A stretch of 64,000 bases of DNA, taken from Rhizobiales bacterium SYSU XM002 (GTDB taxonomy: Bacteria; Pseudomonadota; Alphaproteobacteria; Rhizobiales; Beijerinckiaceae). Where the stretch lies: NCBI GenBank assembly GCA_009846685.1, contig VWVY01000009.1:1-64000 (forward strand), read 5' to 3'. The position numbers and the translations under genes are program-made. Shown here piece after piece: positions 16,936 through 25,139 of the stretch (position 1 is its first letter; the number at the start of each line of letters is the position of its first letter). The notes under the pieces are model-generated. The model had not been told where the DNA came from and searched no databases. It was given only the letters and a program-made list of their open reading frames with translations.

Positions 16936-19302
16936 ATGTTCGCGACCTCAATGCAGATTGCCCCGAACCGGATCAACCAGATCATCTATGCAGCGGAAAC
17001 GGCCGGGCGTGCCATTCCCCCCGCCTTCCCATTGGATGCCACGGTGGCGGTGAACCCCTTCCTTGGCCAGATCGGCGAAGACCTGGCCCATGCCTCGGCC
17101 AGATTGAGCCGGGTTGCAGGAATTCGGCTGACCAGAGCGCGGAAGGAATATGCGCAGCTTATCGATGCCGGCGACATCACGGATACCGATCTTGCGGATG
17201 CGTTAGCCGCCTGCACCTCGCCGCTGGCCCCGCCGACGATGGAATTTCTGAAATCAAGCATGGGGCAACCCGGGCGGCTCTCCCAGCCCTTGCCGAGCGT
17301 GGCCGATCTCGCCGCCAAAATGACAGGAACCGATTGGCCTGCCGTGGTCAGCCGCAGCTTCGGCCTGTGGGCGGCAGGCCATTTCGACCGCGGCCAGGCC
17401 TTGTGGACACCCAGGCCCGGTCATGGTGCCTATGCGGCCTGGCGGGAATGGGCAACGCATGATCTTACACCTGAAATTGCCGGGCTTGCCGGCTTCTGTG
17501 CGCATGTCGTCGAAGCCCCTGATACGCCGGATCGGGCTATCCTGCGGGCAGCGGAGACTCTCAACCTGACAGCGGAAGCGGCTGAAACCGTATTCCACCG
17601 GCTTCTCATCGATCTGGGCGGCTGGGCCCAGCATGCGCGCTGGATGCTATGGAAAGCCGAACTGGCCGGGGGTGGCGACACGACGTTGACCGATCTTCTG
17701 GCCATCCGGCTGATCTGGGAAGAAGCGCTGCTGGCACATGCGCCCTCGATCAGCGCGACATGGCAGAAGGCGGTTGATGCCCATGCCGAGCCAATCCGGC
17801 CTGATGCCGACCAGGTGATCGACGCAATCTTGCAGGATGCCGCTGAGCGTGCCCATCAGCGGAAGCTGGCGGCGGCCTTGTCTGGCCCCGTCACCCGGAC
17901 CACGAGGCCCAACTTGCAGGCGGTCTTCTGCATCGATGTCCGGTCCGAAGTGTTCCGGCGGGCCCTCGAAAGCCAGGACGCCGGCATCGAAACCGCAGGT
18001 TTTGCCGGGTTTTTCGGACTGCCGCTCGGCCATCGGCCGCAAGGTACCGATGAAGTGACCGCCCATCTTCCTGCCCTTCTCAAACCGGCACTGGTGGCGA
18101 CGAGCCATGTCGATCAGACCACCGAAGCGGCGACCCGGATCCGGGCACGGGCAAGCCGCGCTTGGGGCCGGTTCCGGCAAGCGGCCGTCTCGTCTTTCGC
18201 TTTCGTCGAGGCCGCCGGTCCAGCCTATGGCGCCAAACTGGTCTGCGATTCGCTCGGCGTGGGTGGCAACGGCATGGCGGCCGAACCCTTGCCGCGTATC
18301 GAAGGGCGGTTCACGGCGGAACAAAAAGCCCAGACCGCTGCAACTATCCTCCGGGCCATGAGCATGACGACCGGGCATGGGAGGCTCGTGCTGCTGATCG
18401 GCCACGGTGCCCAGCTGCGGAACAACCCGCACCAGAGCGCCTATCATTGCGGGGCCTGCTGCGGCCAGACCGGCGAGGTTTCGTCGCGGCTGCTCGCCGC
18501 GCTCCTCAATGATCCCGAAACCCGAGCAGGGCTGCCGGCGCATGGCATCATCCTGCCGGCAGACACCCACTTCATGGCAGGTTTGCATGATACAGTGACT
18601 GACACTGTCACGCTTTATGCTGATACCTCCGCGCCGGATCATGTTACCGACATAGCGCGGGCGAAGACATGGCTTGCCAAGGCCGGCGCCCAAGCGCGAG
18701 CCGAGCGGGCGCCGAAACTGCCTGGCGCAGCGGCAGCCAGCCTCTTGCGCCGGGCAACCGATTGGGCGGAAGTCCGGCCGGAATGGGGCCTAGCTGGCTG
18801 TGCCGCCTTTATCGCCGCACCGCGGGACGCCACGGCCGGCCGTGACCTTTCAGGCCGCGCCTTCCTGCACAATTATGACTGGAAGGCAGACAGGGACTTT
18901 GCGACACTGGAACTGATCCTCACCGCGCCCGTCGTGGTGGCCAGCTGGATCAGTTTGCAATATTACGGCTCGACCATTGCCCCGGAGCTTTTTGGCGGGG
19001 GCAACAAGCTGATCCACAACGTGGTCGGCGGGATCGGCGTGGTGGAAGGCAACGGGGGCACACTGCGCCCCGGGCTGCCCTGGCAGAGTGTCCATGACGG
19101 TGCGAAAGCGGCACATGATGCGCTGCGGTTGTCGGTGATGGTTGAGGCACCGACAGAGGCAATCATTGCGGTCCTGCGTGAGCACGAAACGGTTCGCCAA
19201 CTTTTTGACAATGGCTGGCTTCATCTTTTTGCTTTGGAAGGAGGCCGGGTGAAAACGAGGTATCGGACTGGCTTGCGCTGGGAGGACCAGAACGTCATAT
19301 GA
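16936..19302 (+). CDS. dabA: DabA (DUF2309), zinc-dependent CO2-hydrating subunit
   Basis: 788 residues, typical of DUF2309. DabA proteins have a beta-carbonic-anhydrase-like zinc site formed by Cys, Asp, His and Cys; the matching residues here are C332 and D334 in FCIDVRSE, H490 in LIGHGAQL and C505 in YHCGACC. With DabB it forms an energy-coupled complex that hydrates CO2 to bicarbonate in the cytoplasm in one direction, supplying carbon for carboxylases (described in Halothiobacillus; related MpsAB in Staphylococcus). The start at 16936 follows an AAGGAG site. All key residues are intact, so it should be active. Confidence 0.94.
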   Translation: MFATSMQIAPNRINQIIYAAETAGRAIPPAFPLDATVAVNPFLGQIGEDLAHASARLSRVAGIRLTRARKEYAQLIDAGDITDTDLADALAACTSPLAPPTMEFLKSSMGQPGRLSQPLPSVADLAAKMTGTDWPAVVSRSFGLWAAGHFDRGQALWTPRPGHGAYAAWREWATHDLTPEIAGLAGFCAHVVEAPDTPDRAILRAAETLNLTAEAAETVFHRLLIDLGGWAQHARWMLWKAELAGGGDTTLTDLLAIRLIWEEALLAHAPSISATWQKAVDAHAEPIRPDADQVIDAILQDAAERAHQRKLAAALSGPVTRTTRPNLQAVFCIDVRSEVFRRALESQDAGIETAGFAGFFGLPLGHRPQGTDEVTAHLPALLKPALVATSHVDQTTEAATRIRARASRAWGRFRQAAVSSFAFVEAAGPAYGAKLVCDSLGVGGNGMAAEPLPRIEGRFTAEQKAQTAATILRAMSMTTGHGRLVLLIGHGAQLRNNPHQSAYHCGACCGQTGEVSSRLLAALLNDPETRAGLPAHGIILPADTHFMAGLHDTVTDTVTLYADTSAPDHVTDIARAKTWLAKAGAQARAERAPKLPGAAAASLLRRATDWAEVRPEWGLAGCAAFIAAPRDATAGRDLSGRAFLHNYDWKADRDFATLELILTAPVVVASWISLQYYGSTIAPELFGGGNKLIHNVVGGIGVVEGNGGTLRPGLPWQSVHDGAKAAHDALRLSVMVEAPTEAIIAVLREHETVRQLFDNGWLHLFALEGGRVKTRYRTGLRWEDQNVI

Positions 19303-19455
19303 TCGCAGCATGAAGTTGGCTGATGGTGTCCCACTGTGCCCGAAGCACGGTACCTCTTTGGTCATTCGCCAGCACTGTCAGGCTCCTCGGAACGTTCGGT
19401 TCCGGTCCACTACCGTGCAGCCTTGGACGACCGCAATGGGGGCGCGAAGCTGCCG
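19303..19455. other. dab cassette right junction, no gene seen
   Basis: 153 bp between the dabA stop and the stop of the next minus-strand backbone gene. Two 10-20 bp GC-rich partial dyads (around GGAACGTTCGGTTCC at 19390-19404) are present, but no clear transposon end or tRNA remnant was recognised. Confidence 0.4.
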
Positions 19456-20100
19456 TTAGCCAAATCTGGCTCCCGCCCCGGTAAAGGTATACCCGTTGGC
19501 CATGACGCCCTCGTCCACGGCATCGTCCGATATCTGGTACTCGTATTCCCGCTCGAGTTGCCGGTATAGCCACCGCGCGAGATCGCGCAGGGCTTCGGAA
19601 ACGGTCGCCTCGGCATTGGGTGTCGGCGGCTGATATCGGTCACCGCTCCGCTCAATCGAAATCTCCATCGAATGCTCGTGGTAGTACCGCCCCCGATGGG
19701 TGGCCCGGGCTTCGAGGGCATAGAGGTTCCTGCGCTGGATCATCTGGAGTTGATCCGCGATGGTAGCGAGGCGTTCGTCCTTGGGTGCATAGGCGCGGAT
19801 TTCGCGCGCCGCACCCTTGCGATAGCTGTACCTGCCTTCGAAGCACGCCCCATCGCCCTGGCTCGAAAAGCCCGAGAACCAGATGCAGGGCTTCTGGCGG
19901 ATACCCCCGCCGTAGAGGCGGACGGGTCGGGTTGCGAGATGCACACCGAGGATTTCGCAGATCTGCTCGAAATCCTCGAAGATGAACTCGTGCCAGTCAT
20001 CATGGGGTAGGCCTTCGCGATACCAGTTGCGAGCGCGCTCCCTGGCGCGCTCGTCGAGTTCGTCGAAGGTGTACACAGTGGTTTCGATCACCTCAGGCAT
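19456..20100 (-). CDS. conserved plasmid hypothetical protein
   Basis: 214 residues from MPEVIETTVYTFDELDERAR. The N-terminus (VYTFDELDERARERARNWYRE) is highly charged and recurs in a family found on phages and plasmids of unknown function. Residues 25-60 contain DDWHEFIFEDFEQICEILGV, then IWFSGFSSQGDGACFEGRYSY, all conserved-looking aromatic and acidic positions. No membrane segment. It overlaps the upstream gene by 8 bp (20093-20100), so the two are co-translated. It begins the second half of the backbone after the dab cassette. Confidence 0.72.
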   Translation of the reverse strand: MPEVIETTVYTFDELDERARERARNWYREGLPHDDWHEFIFEDFEQICEILGVHLATRPVRLYGGGIRQKPCIWFSGFSSQGDGACFEGRYSYRKGAAREIRAYAPKDERLATIADQLQMIQRRNLYALEARATHRGRYYHEHSMEISIERSGDRYQPPTPNAEATVSEALRDLARWLYRQLEREYEYQISDDAVDEGVMANGYTFTGAGARFG

Positions 20101-20470
20101 GGGGGAGCTCCCGGATCGGGGAATGGGGATCAAGGTCCACTTCTATCTTTTGCGTCCGCCCCATCCAGGGCGCCGGCTGAATGGCCCGGACCCAGTCGGC
20201 AAAGCTCGGGATGAAGCCGAGATCCTCGGTGACATGCTGTTCGCCCACCCAGCGCGTCGGGATGATGCGGCCCGATGAAAGCGTGATCGTCATGCCGAAG
20301 ATCGTCTCGGCCATGAAGATGCCCTCGGCATGATGGCGAAGCGCCCGGTGGCGAAAATCCGCGATGATCTCCTTGGAGGCATCGAACCAGGCGTGGATAG
20401 CGAGATAATCCTCGACGCGGCCGCCCCATTTCTTCTGTGAGGAGAGAGCGTGGTGATAGGGATGAGCCAT
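20093..20470 (-). CDS. DUF6915-like plasmid protein
   Basis: 125 residues from MAHPYHHALSSQKKWGG. This small protein, seen on many bacterial plasmids and phages, has the pattern PYHHALSS.KKWGG, then FRHRALRHHAEGIF, then GEQHVTEDLG. The family name is from memory and has no known function. His-rich positions (HH, HR.LRHH) suggest metal or nucleotide contacts, but this is speculation. A GGAGG site lies 7 bp before the ATG. Co-translated with the 19456-20100 gene. Confidence 0.75.
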   Translation of the reverse strand: MAHPYHHALSSQKKWGGRVEDYLAIHAWFDASKEIIADFRHRALRHHAEGIFMAETIFGMTITLSSGRIIPTRWVGEQHVTEDLGFIPSFADWVRAIQPAPWMGRTQKIEVDLDPHSPIRELPHA

Positions 20471-20482
20471 GGCCACCTCCGC

Positions 20483-20986
20483 TCAGAACGTGTGGGAATA
20501 AAATTCGGAGGCGGTGATCCGTTCGTTGTAGTCGAGCCGGATCTCGAGGGCGGGGGCATCAAAGACGAACTCACCATAGGCGCCCTCGTTGTTCTCCCAG
20601 CCACCATGGGTTTCGCTCAGGGCGTCGTATACGAGATGTTCGATCGCCTCGGTCACGGTCATCGAGCGGGGTTCCGGTTCGGGCCTGCCCCAAACAATGG
20701 CAACGATGGCGATGGTCTCTGGCGGGAGGGACACCTCGGCACCGGAGGCCGCTCGGGCGGCGATGCTCTCGATCTGGCCGCTGTCGCCATAGCCGTCGAA
20801 CGAGACGGTAACCGTCGAAATCCCAGCGCCGGCAAGCGCCGCAAAGACGGCGGCCTTGTTGGCAGGGCGAAAGCTCGCCCGGGCGGCATTCTCCGTGGCG
20901 ATTTGGGTCATGATGTCGGCCATGGTGACGGGCAACACGACGAGAGGTTTGTTGTCGGGGTCGGGATTGGTCGGCTGATTAGACAT
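20483..20986 (-). CDS. DUF6878-like plasmid protein
   Basis: 167 residues. The central part (NKAAVFAALAGAGISTVTVSFDGYGDSGQIESI) and the C-terminal GGWENNEGAYGEFVFDAP segment are typical of a family found in rhizobial plasmid backbones, which I recall as DUF6878. Function unknown. The preceding ~20 residues are Pro/Asn/Asp-rich and probably disordered. It sits 12 bp upstream of the DUF6915-like gene on the same strand, in one operon with it and probably with the large parB. Confidence 0.75.
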   Translation of the reverse strand: MSNQPTNPDPDNKPLVVLPVTMADIMTQIATENAARASFRPANKAAVFAALAGAGISTVTVSFDGYGDSGQIESIAARAASGAEVSLPPETIAIVAIVWGRPEPEPRSMTVTEAIEHLVYDALSETHGGWENNEGAYGEFVFDAPALEIRLDYNERITASEFYSHTF

Positions 20987-21060
20987 TTGAGGTCTCCTGA
21001 ACGGGAATAGCCCGGCGCGAGCTTGTCTCGGCCGGGCAGGGAAGGGGATTCGGCTGGTGG

Positions 21061-23190
21061 TTATTCCGCGGCGACAGCGTGAGCAGCGGATTGGGGCAGT
21101 GCCTCGCGCAGGAATGCCGGGAGTTCGACGGGATGATCATCCTCTTCCGAGGCTACCCGATCGCTCTTTGTGGGCGGCAGCACGTCTGTCGCCAGCGTCA
21201 TCTGCGGAGGCGCCGTATCCAGTGAGGATCGCAAGGGCTCGGGCAGCCAGTTCGCGCCGGCGACGAGCCGTTCGGCCTCGATCGCCATATCGGACTTCTT
21301 GAGATGATCGATCATCTGAGCATGCGCGTCACCCTTCACCTCTCGAACCGTCGAGAGGATCTGCGCCTTCGTCACCTTCCCGAAATAGCTCTTCGCGGTC
21401 GCGGACCAATGCCGGCGCATGTCGAGCCCGAGGTGATCGGCGAGGTGATCGGCATGCGCGAGTTCCCGCGTCCGGCGCACATGCGGAAGACGGAGCGCGT
21501 TGAGACCCGTCGAGACACACCAGGCAAAGAGCGCCGCCAGAGAATCCGGGTCAAAGCCGACGAGCGTAGCCCAGAGATCTCCAGGGTCCTTCGGCAGCAT
21601 CCCCGCCCAGCGCGTCTGTCGCGCCTCCATCCGTGCGGCGATCTCGCTTTGGCCGAGATCGGGCGCCTGCGTGTCGAGCGTCGTCGGACGAAGATCGATC
21701 TCGAGACAGGTGTCGGCGCCGGCAAAGCGATAGAAGGTCTTGAGTGCCAGCGCATGGGTGAGGGCAAGAAGTGCGGTATCCGGGTCGTCGGCCAGTGCCT
21801 CACGCAAGGCGATGGTCCGATAGGCCGTGAGTTCTGCAACGAGACGATCAGACAACCGAGTATGGGATTCCACGCCCTCGGCATCCTCCTCCGATCCGGG
21901 CCCAAGTTGATTGTCCGTGGCAGCGCTCGACATCGCACTCTCGCCTTGCCTCGCCGCGCCGTCAGCAGAATTTGGTGGCAGGGACGTCCGATCCTCCGGC
22001 CGGATGAAACCGCGTTCGATGCGCAGGCGCCCGTCATCCTCGATGCTCAAGAAGACACCGGCGTGTCCGATCTCGTCCGTGAGAAAGGTTTCGGGGCGTT
22101 CATCGATGCTGGCCATGATCGCTTCGAGATCCGCCATCCGCTCGTCGATCTCGTAGGGGAGTTCTTCAACGCCCTCGTATTCTTCGGAGAGGGTGTCGTA
22201 CGCCGCAAGCGCCGCGTCGTAGCGCGCCTGCTCCTCGTCCGTGACCTCAGCTGGGGTGGAGGAGAGCCGCGTCAATCCGTTGAGATGTCCGTAGGGGAAC
22301 TGCAGCGCGGTCTCGACCCATTTCCAGCCCTCGGCGCGGATTTCCATTGCGGCTCCCGCGAGCTTCTCGGTGGCCAGTCGCTCAAGAAGGATGACATCCT
22401 GATACCAACCGCCGCCATCCTCCGAGAAGAGATCGCGCAGGATGATGCCGCCGGCGGCTTCATAGGCCTCGGCACCGACGAAGAGGACGCGGCGGTCATT
22501 GCCCTTGACCGCACCTTCCGTGAGAAGACGGCGGATCGTGTAGGGCTCCCTGGAATAGCCATGCCGGATCTGCTCCCAGATCGCTTCCTGACGCGCGTGA
22601 TCGCAGGTGACGCAGAAGGCCATAAGCTGATCGAGCGTCATCTCGTTCTCAGCATAGGCTGCGAGCAGCACGAGGCTTGCCGAGGCGAGCTTGAGGCGCT
22701 GGCGCACAATCTGAGGGGTGACAAAGAACCGCGCCGCGATGTCCTCGACGGACAGACCCTCGTCATCCGCCAGTGCCTTGAACGCACGAAACTGGTCGAG
22801 CGGATGCAGCCCCGCGCGCATCATGTTCTCCGCGAGCGAATCCTCGACCTCAATGCCCGACGCTTTGACCAGGCAGGGGATGGGATGATCCGGCGCAATC
22901 CGACCTTCGACGCTGAGTTTCTGGAGCGCCGCCAGACGTCGCCCCCCAGCCTGAACCGCGAATTGACCGGTCTCCTGACCGGCCTCATCGGTCACGGGAC
23001 GGACGGAAAGGGACTGGAGAAGGCCACGCCGCGCGATATCCTCGGCCAATTCGCTGATACTCGCGCCCGATCCAATCCGCCGGACATTGGCGCCAGAGGC
23101 TAAAAGCTGACACAGCGGGATTTCCAGAGGCGAGGCCAGCGCGCTGATCGCAGAAGGTGTTTCAGGGGTACACGGGGTCGTTTCGGTCAT
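21061..23190 (-). CDS. large ParB/Srx-domain plasmid protein
   Basis: 709 residues from MTETTPCTPETPSA. Residues 25-130 form a ParB/sulfiredoxin fold (QLLASGANVRRIG, GGRRLAALQKLS), and residues 130-220 a ParB helix-turn-helix part (LSVEDIAARFFVTPQIVRQRLKLA). The long C-terminal half, unlike canonical ParB, has no recognised domain but is conserved in plasmid proteins of this class. A distinct repB already serves the repABC partition system, so this protein probably has another role, for example in gene regulation or DNA organisation. Alternative starts at 23205 and 23196 are possible. Confidence 0.88.
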   Translation of the reverse strand: MTETTPCTPETPSAISALASPLEIPLCQLLASGANVRRIGSGASISELAEDIARRGLLQSLSVRPVTDEAGQETGQFAVQAGGRRLAALQKLSVEGRIAPDHPIPCLVKASGIEVEDSLAENMMRAGLHPLDQFRAFKALADDEGLSVEDIAARFFVTPQIVRQRLKLASASLVLLAAYAENEMTLDQLMAFCVTCDHARQEAIWEQIRHGYSREPYTIRRLLTEGAVKGNDRRVLFVGAEAYEAAGGIILRDLFSEDGGGWYQDVILLERLATEKLAGAAMEIRAEGWKWVETALQFPYGHLNGLTRLSSTPAEVTDEEQARYDAALAAYDTLSEEYEGVEELPYEIDERMADLEAIMASIDERPETFLTDEIGHAGVFLSIEDDGRLRIERGFIRPEDRTSLPPNSADGAARQGESAMSSAATDNQLGPGSEEDAEGVESHTRLSDRLVAELTAYRTIALREALADDPDTALLALTHALALKTFYRFAGADTCLEIDLRPTTLDTQAPDLGQSEIAARMEARQTRWAGMLPKDPGDLWATLVGFDPDSLAALFAWCVSTGLNALRLPHVRRTRELAHADHLADHLGLDMRRHWSATAKSYFGKVTKAQILSTVREVKGDAHAQMIDHLKKSDMAIEAERLVAGANWLPEPLRSSLDTAPPQMTLATDVLPPTKSDRVASEEDDHPVELPAFLREALPQSAAHAVAAE

Positions 23191-23316
23191 CACCGTCATC
23201 TCCACGACGGCCGGGGAAAACCTCTCTCTTCCCCTTCCAAACCGTCACAGAACCCCGCCCACTCTCTCCCTCCGGCCATACGTCAGGTGACGCACGCCCA
23301 AGTGAAAAGGTTCACA

Positions 23317-23342
23317 CACAATCTAATATATTGCAGATTGTA
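23317..23342. promoter_or_regulatory. operator-like inverted repeat upstream of the small unknown gene
   Basis: CACAATCT (23317-23324) faces TTGCAGATTGTA (23331-23342). The right half-site, read on the minus strand as TACAATCTGCAA, recurs at 23714 and 23745, upstream of the XRE regulator gene. Confidence 0.6.
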
Positions 23343-23407
23343 TTATTCTTGCGGCTCTGCCATCCCTCGCGGCTTCCACAGCAGGGCATGCGAATCGGGG
23401 GAGAAGA

Positions 23408-23668
23408 ATGCCGGACCAATCGCTGGAGGACGCCGTCCCGGAGCGGGCGTCGATCGGATTTATCGTCGCCTACCTGAAGACTCGACCCAACGAGAACGTG
23501 AAGGACCTTATCGGTCGACGGATTGCAACAGGCGTCTTCCGCGGCGATACGGATGAAGTGGTCTACTGGGCGGCCGTTCACCACGCGTATCGGGGAAAGG
23601 CGCTCGAAAACAACCTCAGACAGGAAGTTCTCGCCTGCCTTTGTGATCCTGCTGCCAACGATGCTTGA
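23408..23668 (+). CDS. small unknown protein
   Basis: 86 residues, not recognised. It is acidic in the N-terminal part (MPDQSLEDAVPERAS) with a helical middle (IGFIVAYLKTRPNENVKDLIGRRIA) and a second helix (EVVYWAAVHHAYRGKALENNL). No signal peptide. A strong ribosome binding site (GGGGAGAAG) precedes the ATG. The shared operator suggests co-regulation with the XRE gene that follows. It could be a partner of that regulator, but nothing in the sequence proves this. Confidence 0.6.
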   Translation: MPDQSLEDAVPERASIGFIVAYLKTRPNENVKDLIGRRIATGVFRGDTDEVVYWAAVHHAYRGKALENNLRQEVLACLCDPAANDA

Positions 23669-23713
23669 AGAGGGTCACCCCGCTTCTGGTGGCATCGCCG
23701 CCTGTATGCAATC

Positions 23714-23756
23714 CACAATCTGCAATTCGTTATACACTATTCAGTTGCGGATTGTG
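23714..23756. promoter_or_regulatory. operator-like inverted repeat upstream of the XRE gene
   Basis: CACAATCTGCAA (23714-23725) is mirrored by TTGCGGATTGTG (23745-23756), 11 of 12 bases pairing, with a 19-bp AT-rich spacer that contains TATACACT. Same half-site as at 23331, so a likely autoregulation site. Confidence 0.65.
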
Positions 23757-23810
23757 CAATTTGCATGCGACCCTTGATCGTCTCTCAATCGATCAACTTC
23801 AGGCAGGGCA

Positions 23811-24215
23811 ATGGCTCCCAAAGCCGGGCGCGGCAGGACGGCAGAAAAGACACTCGCATCCGTTCTCGGAATCCGGCTCGAGCAGATCGCTGCCGAGCAT
23901 GATGACTTGTCTGCGTTCCTCGCCCGGGTCGGAATCTCACCGGGGACCTACTACCTTCTCGTCAAGGGTGACGCGAACCCGACCCTTGATACACTCGAAC
24001 TGATCGCCAAGGGTCTCGGCCTCTCGGTCTGGGAACTCCTCGGGCTCAACGATGGCGACGTCAAGAAGGCGCTCGACGCTCGCGACATCGATCTCGAGGC
24101 CATTCGGGCAGCCAGCCGTGCCCGAGTCGAGGCCCTGACGCAGCTTGAAAGCCAGCGGGTGGAGTTTCGGAAAAAGTCTGCAGGGCAATCGGGAAAGTCG
24201 ACACACAAGGGCTAA
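23811..24215 (+). CDS. XRE-family transcriptional regulator
   Basis: 134 residues. A lambda-repressor-like helix-turn-helix lies at residues 17-75: LASVLGIRLEQIAAEHDDLSAFLARVGISPG followed by NPTLDTLELIAKGLGLSVWELLG. The C-terminal tail (95-134) is a charged helix rich in Arg, Glu and Lys. Probably binds the repeated YACAATCYGCAA sites found 55-97 bp upstream and upstream of the neighbouring small gene. A GCAGG site precedes the ATG at 23811. It converges on the vapC gene downstream. Confidence 0.85.
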   Translation: MAPKAGRGRTAEKTLASVLGIRLEQIAAEHDDLSAFLARVGISPGTYYLLVKGDANPTLDTLELIAKGLGLSVWELLGLNDGDVKKALDARDIDLEAIRAASRARVEALTQLESQRVEFRKKSAGQSGKSTHKG

Positions 24216-24222
24216 GGCAGCC

Positions 24223-24252
24223 ATGTTCAACAAAGTTTTCTTTGTTGGACAT
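24223..24252. repeat. inverted repeat between XRE gene and vapC
   Basis: ATGTTCAACAAAG (24223-24235) pairs with CTTTGTTGGACAT (24240-24252) with one mismatch and a 4-bp spacer. It lacks the GC-rich stem of an ordinary terminator. The core ATGTTCAACAA is the same as the repeats at 26197-26243, two kb away. Confidence 0.6.
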
Positions 24253-24269
24253 GCGGCGCACCGCACTGT

Positions 24270-24686
24270 TCATGCTCTCGGCAAGACTTCGACGCTCGCG
24301 GCTTCGCCGGCCATGATCAGCGCTCTATCCAGTGTCACCAGGGGCAGTCTCTTGCGCTGTGCCAATTCCAGATAGGCAGCATCATACACCGTGAGCCCAT
24401 GGCGATCAGCAAGCTGCAAGGTCGCCTTCCAAGCGTGCTGCTCCGTTTCTGGGTCAATAGTGATACCGAGAAGGCCAAGGTCGGCAAGCGCGTCATCCCG
24501 CTGCTTGATCGTTATCCTCTCCCGGCGCACCGCCACTCTCAGGATATTGGCGACTTCGAGCAGCCATAGTCCAGGAACGATGGCACCCTGCTCGGCGACA
24601 TGATCGAAAATGCTCTCGATAGCAGGCGTTGTTTCGTCATCGAAAACCCAAGCCAGCGTTGCCGAACTGTCGAGCACAAAACTCAT
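24270..24686 (-). CDS. vapC: VapC-family PIN-domain toxin
   Basis: 138 residues from MSFVLDSSATLAWVFDD. The PIN fold has the expected acidic residues: D6 in VLDSSA, E in LLEVANIL (about 44), D in TVYDAAYLELA (about 98) and D in LVTLDRAL (about 117). VapC toxins are ribonucleases that cleave tRNA or rRNA. The start overlaps the stop of the antitoxin gene by 4 bp (ATGA). It forms a complete toxin-antitoxin pair that could stabilise the plasmid. Confidence 0.9.
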   Translation of the reverse strand: MSFVLDSSATLAWVFDDETTPAIESIFDHVAEQGAIVPGLWLLEVANILRVAVRRERITIKQRDDALADLGLLGITIDPETEQHAWKATLQLADRHGLTVYDAAYLELAQRKRLPLVTLDRALIMAGEAASVEVLPRA

Positions 24687-24934
24687 CGACGACCTTCGGA
24701 CTTGAAAGCAACCCATTCTTCTGCGGTCGGCATGGACTTGGCCCGATCGGATCGTCGCGCCCTGATGCGGGCAACAGCTTCCCGGGCAGCGCTCCGGTCG
24801 CGCGCCTCGATCTCGGGAATAAGACGCGCAATGGGCTTGCCATGACGTGTGATCACGACTTCCTCGCCTCTCTGAACGCGATCCAGCAATGTGCCGAGCG
24901 TGTTCTTTGCTTCAAAGGCGCCGATCTCGCGCAT
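24683..24934 (-). CDS. vapB: VapB/Phd-type antitoxin
   Basis: 83 residues from MREIGAFEAKNTLGTLLDRV. The N-terminal Phd/YefM-like domain (residues 1-45, EVVITRHGKPIARLIP) binds the operator, and the C-terminal tail (RRSDRAKSMPTAEEWVAFKSEGRR) should wrap around and neutralise VapC. A TTTGGAG ribosome binding site lies 6-12 bp before the ATG. First gene of the vapBC operon, overlapping vapC by 4 bp. The pair is probably self-repressed; no certain operator was identified. Confidence 0.9.
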   Translation of the reverse strand: MREIGAFEAKNTLGTLLDRVQRGEEVVITRHGKPIARLIPEIEARDRSAAREAVARIRARRSDRAKSMPTAEEWVAFKSEGRR

Positions 24935-25139
24935 ATTGATCTCCAAACCAGCTTATCTAGCTTAAAATAGCCTTCCGATGCTGTTCGTTCAAGCGAATAC
25001 ATTTCAGAAGGCGGACACGAATCCCGTTGGCAATTGCCCCCATGCTTTCCCATTTTCGGAGCGGGGAAGAGTGTTCACCATCGCTAACATGCACTTATTG
25101 TTGCCAAACCTAATGAAGGATTGGGGCGAGCCTTGCCGG

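Noticed and set aside
15428-17053. 541-codon open frame over dabB
   Set aside because: Same strand, other frame than dabB; composition is Arg/Gly/Cys-rich nonsense and dabB has conserved membrane and family motifs.
17647-18693. 348-codon minus-strand frame over dabA
   Set aside because: Shadow of dabA, which has conserved zinc ligands and a ribosome binding site.
21304-23103. 599-codon open frame on the plus strand
   Set aside because: Lies wholly within the large ParB-like gene on the opposite strand; long antisense frames are expected in such GC-rich DNA and the minus-strand product has clear ParB motifs.
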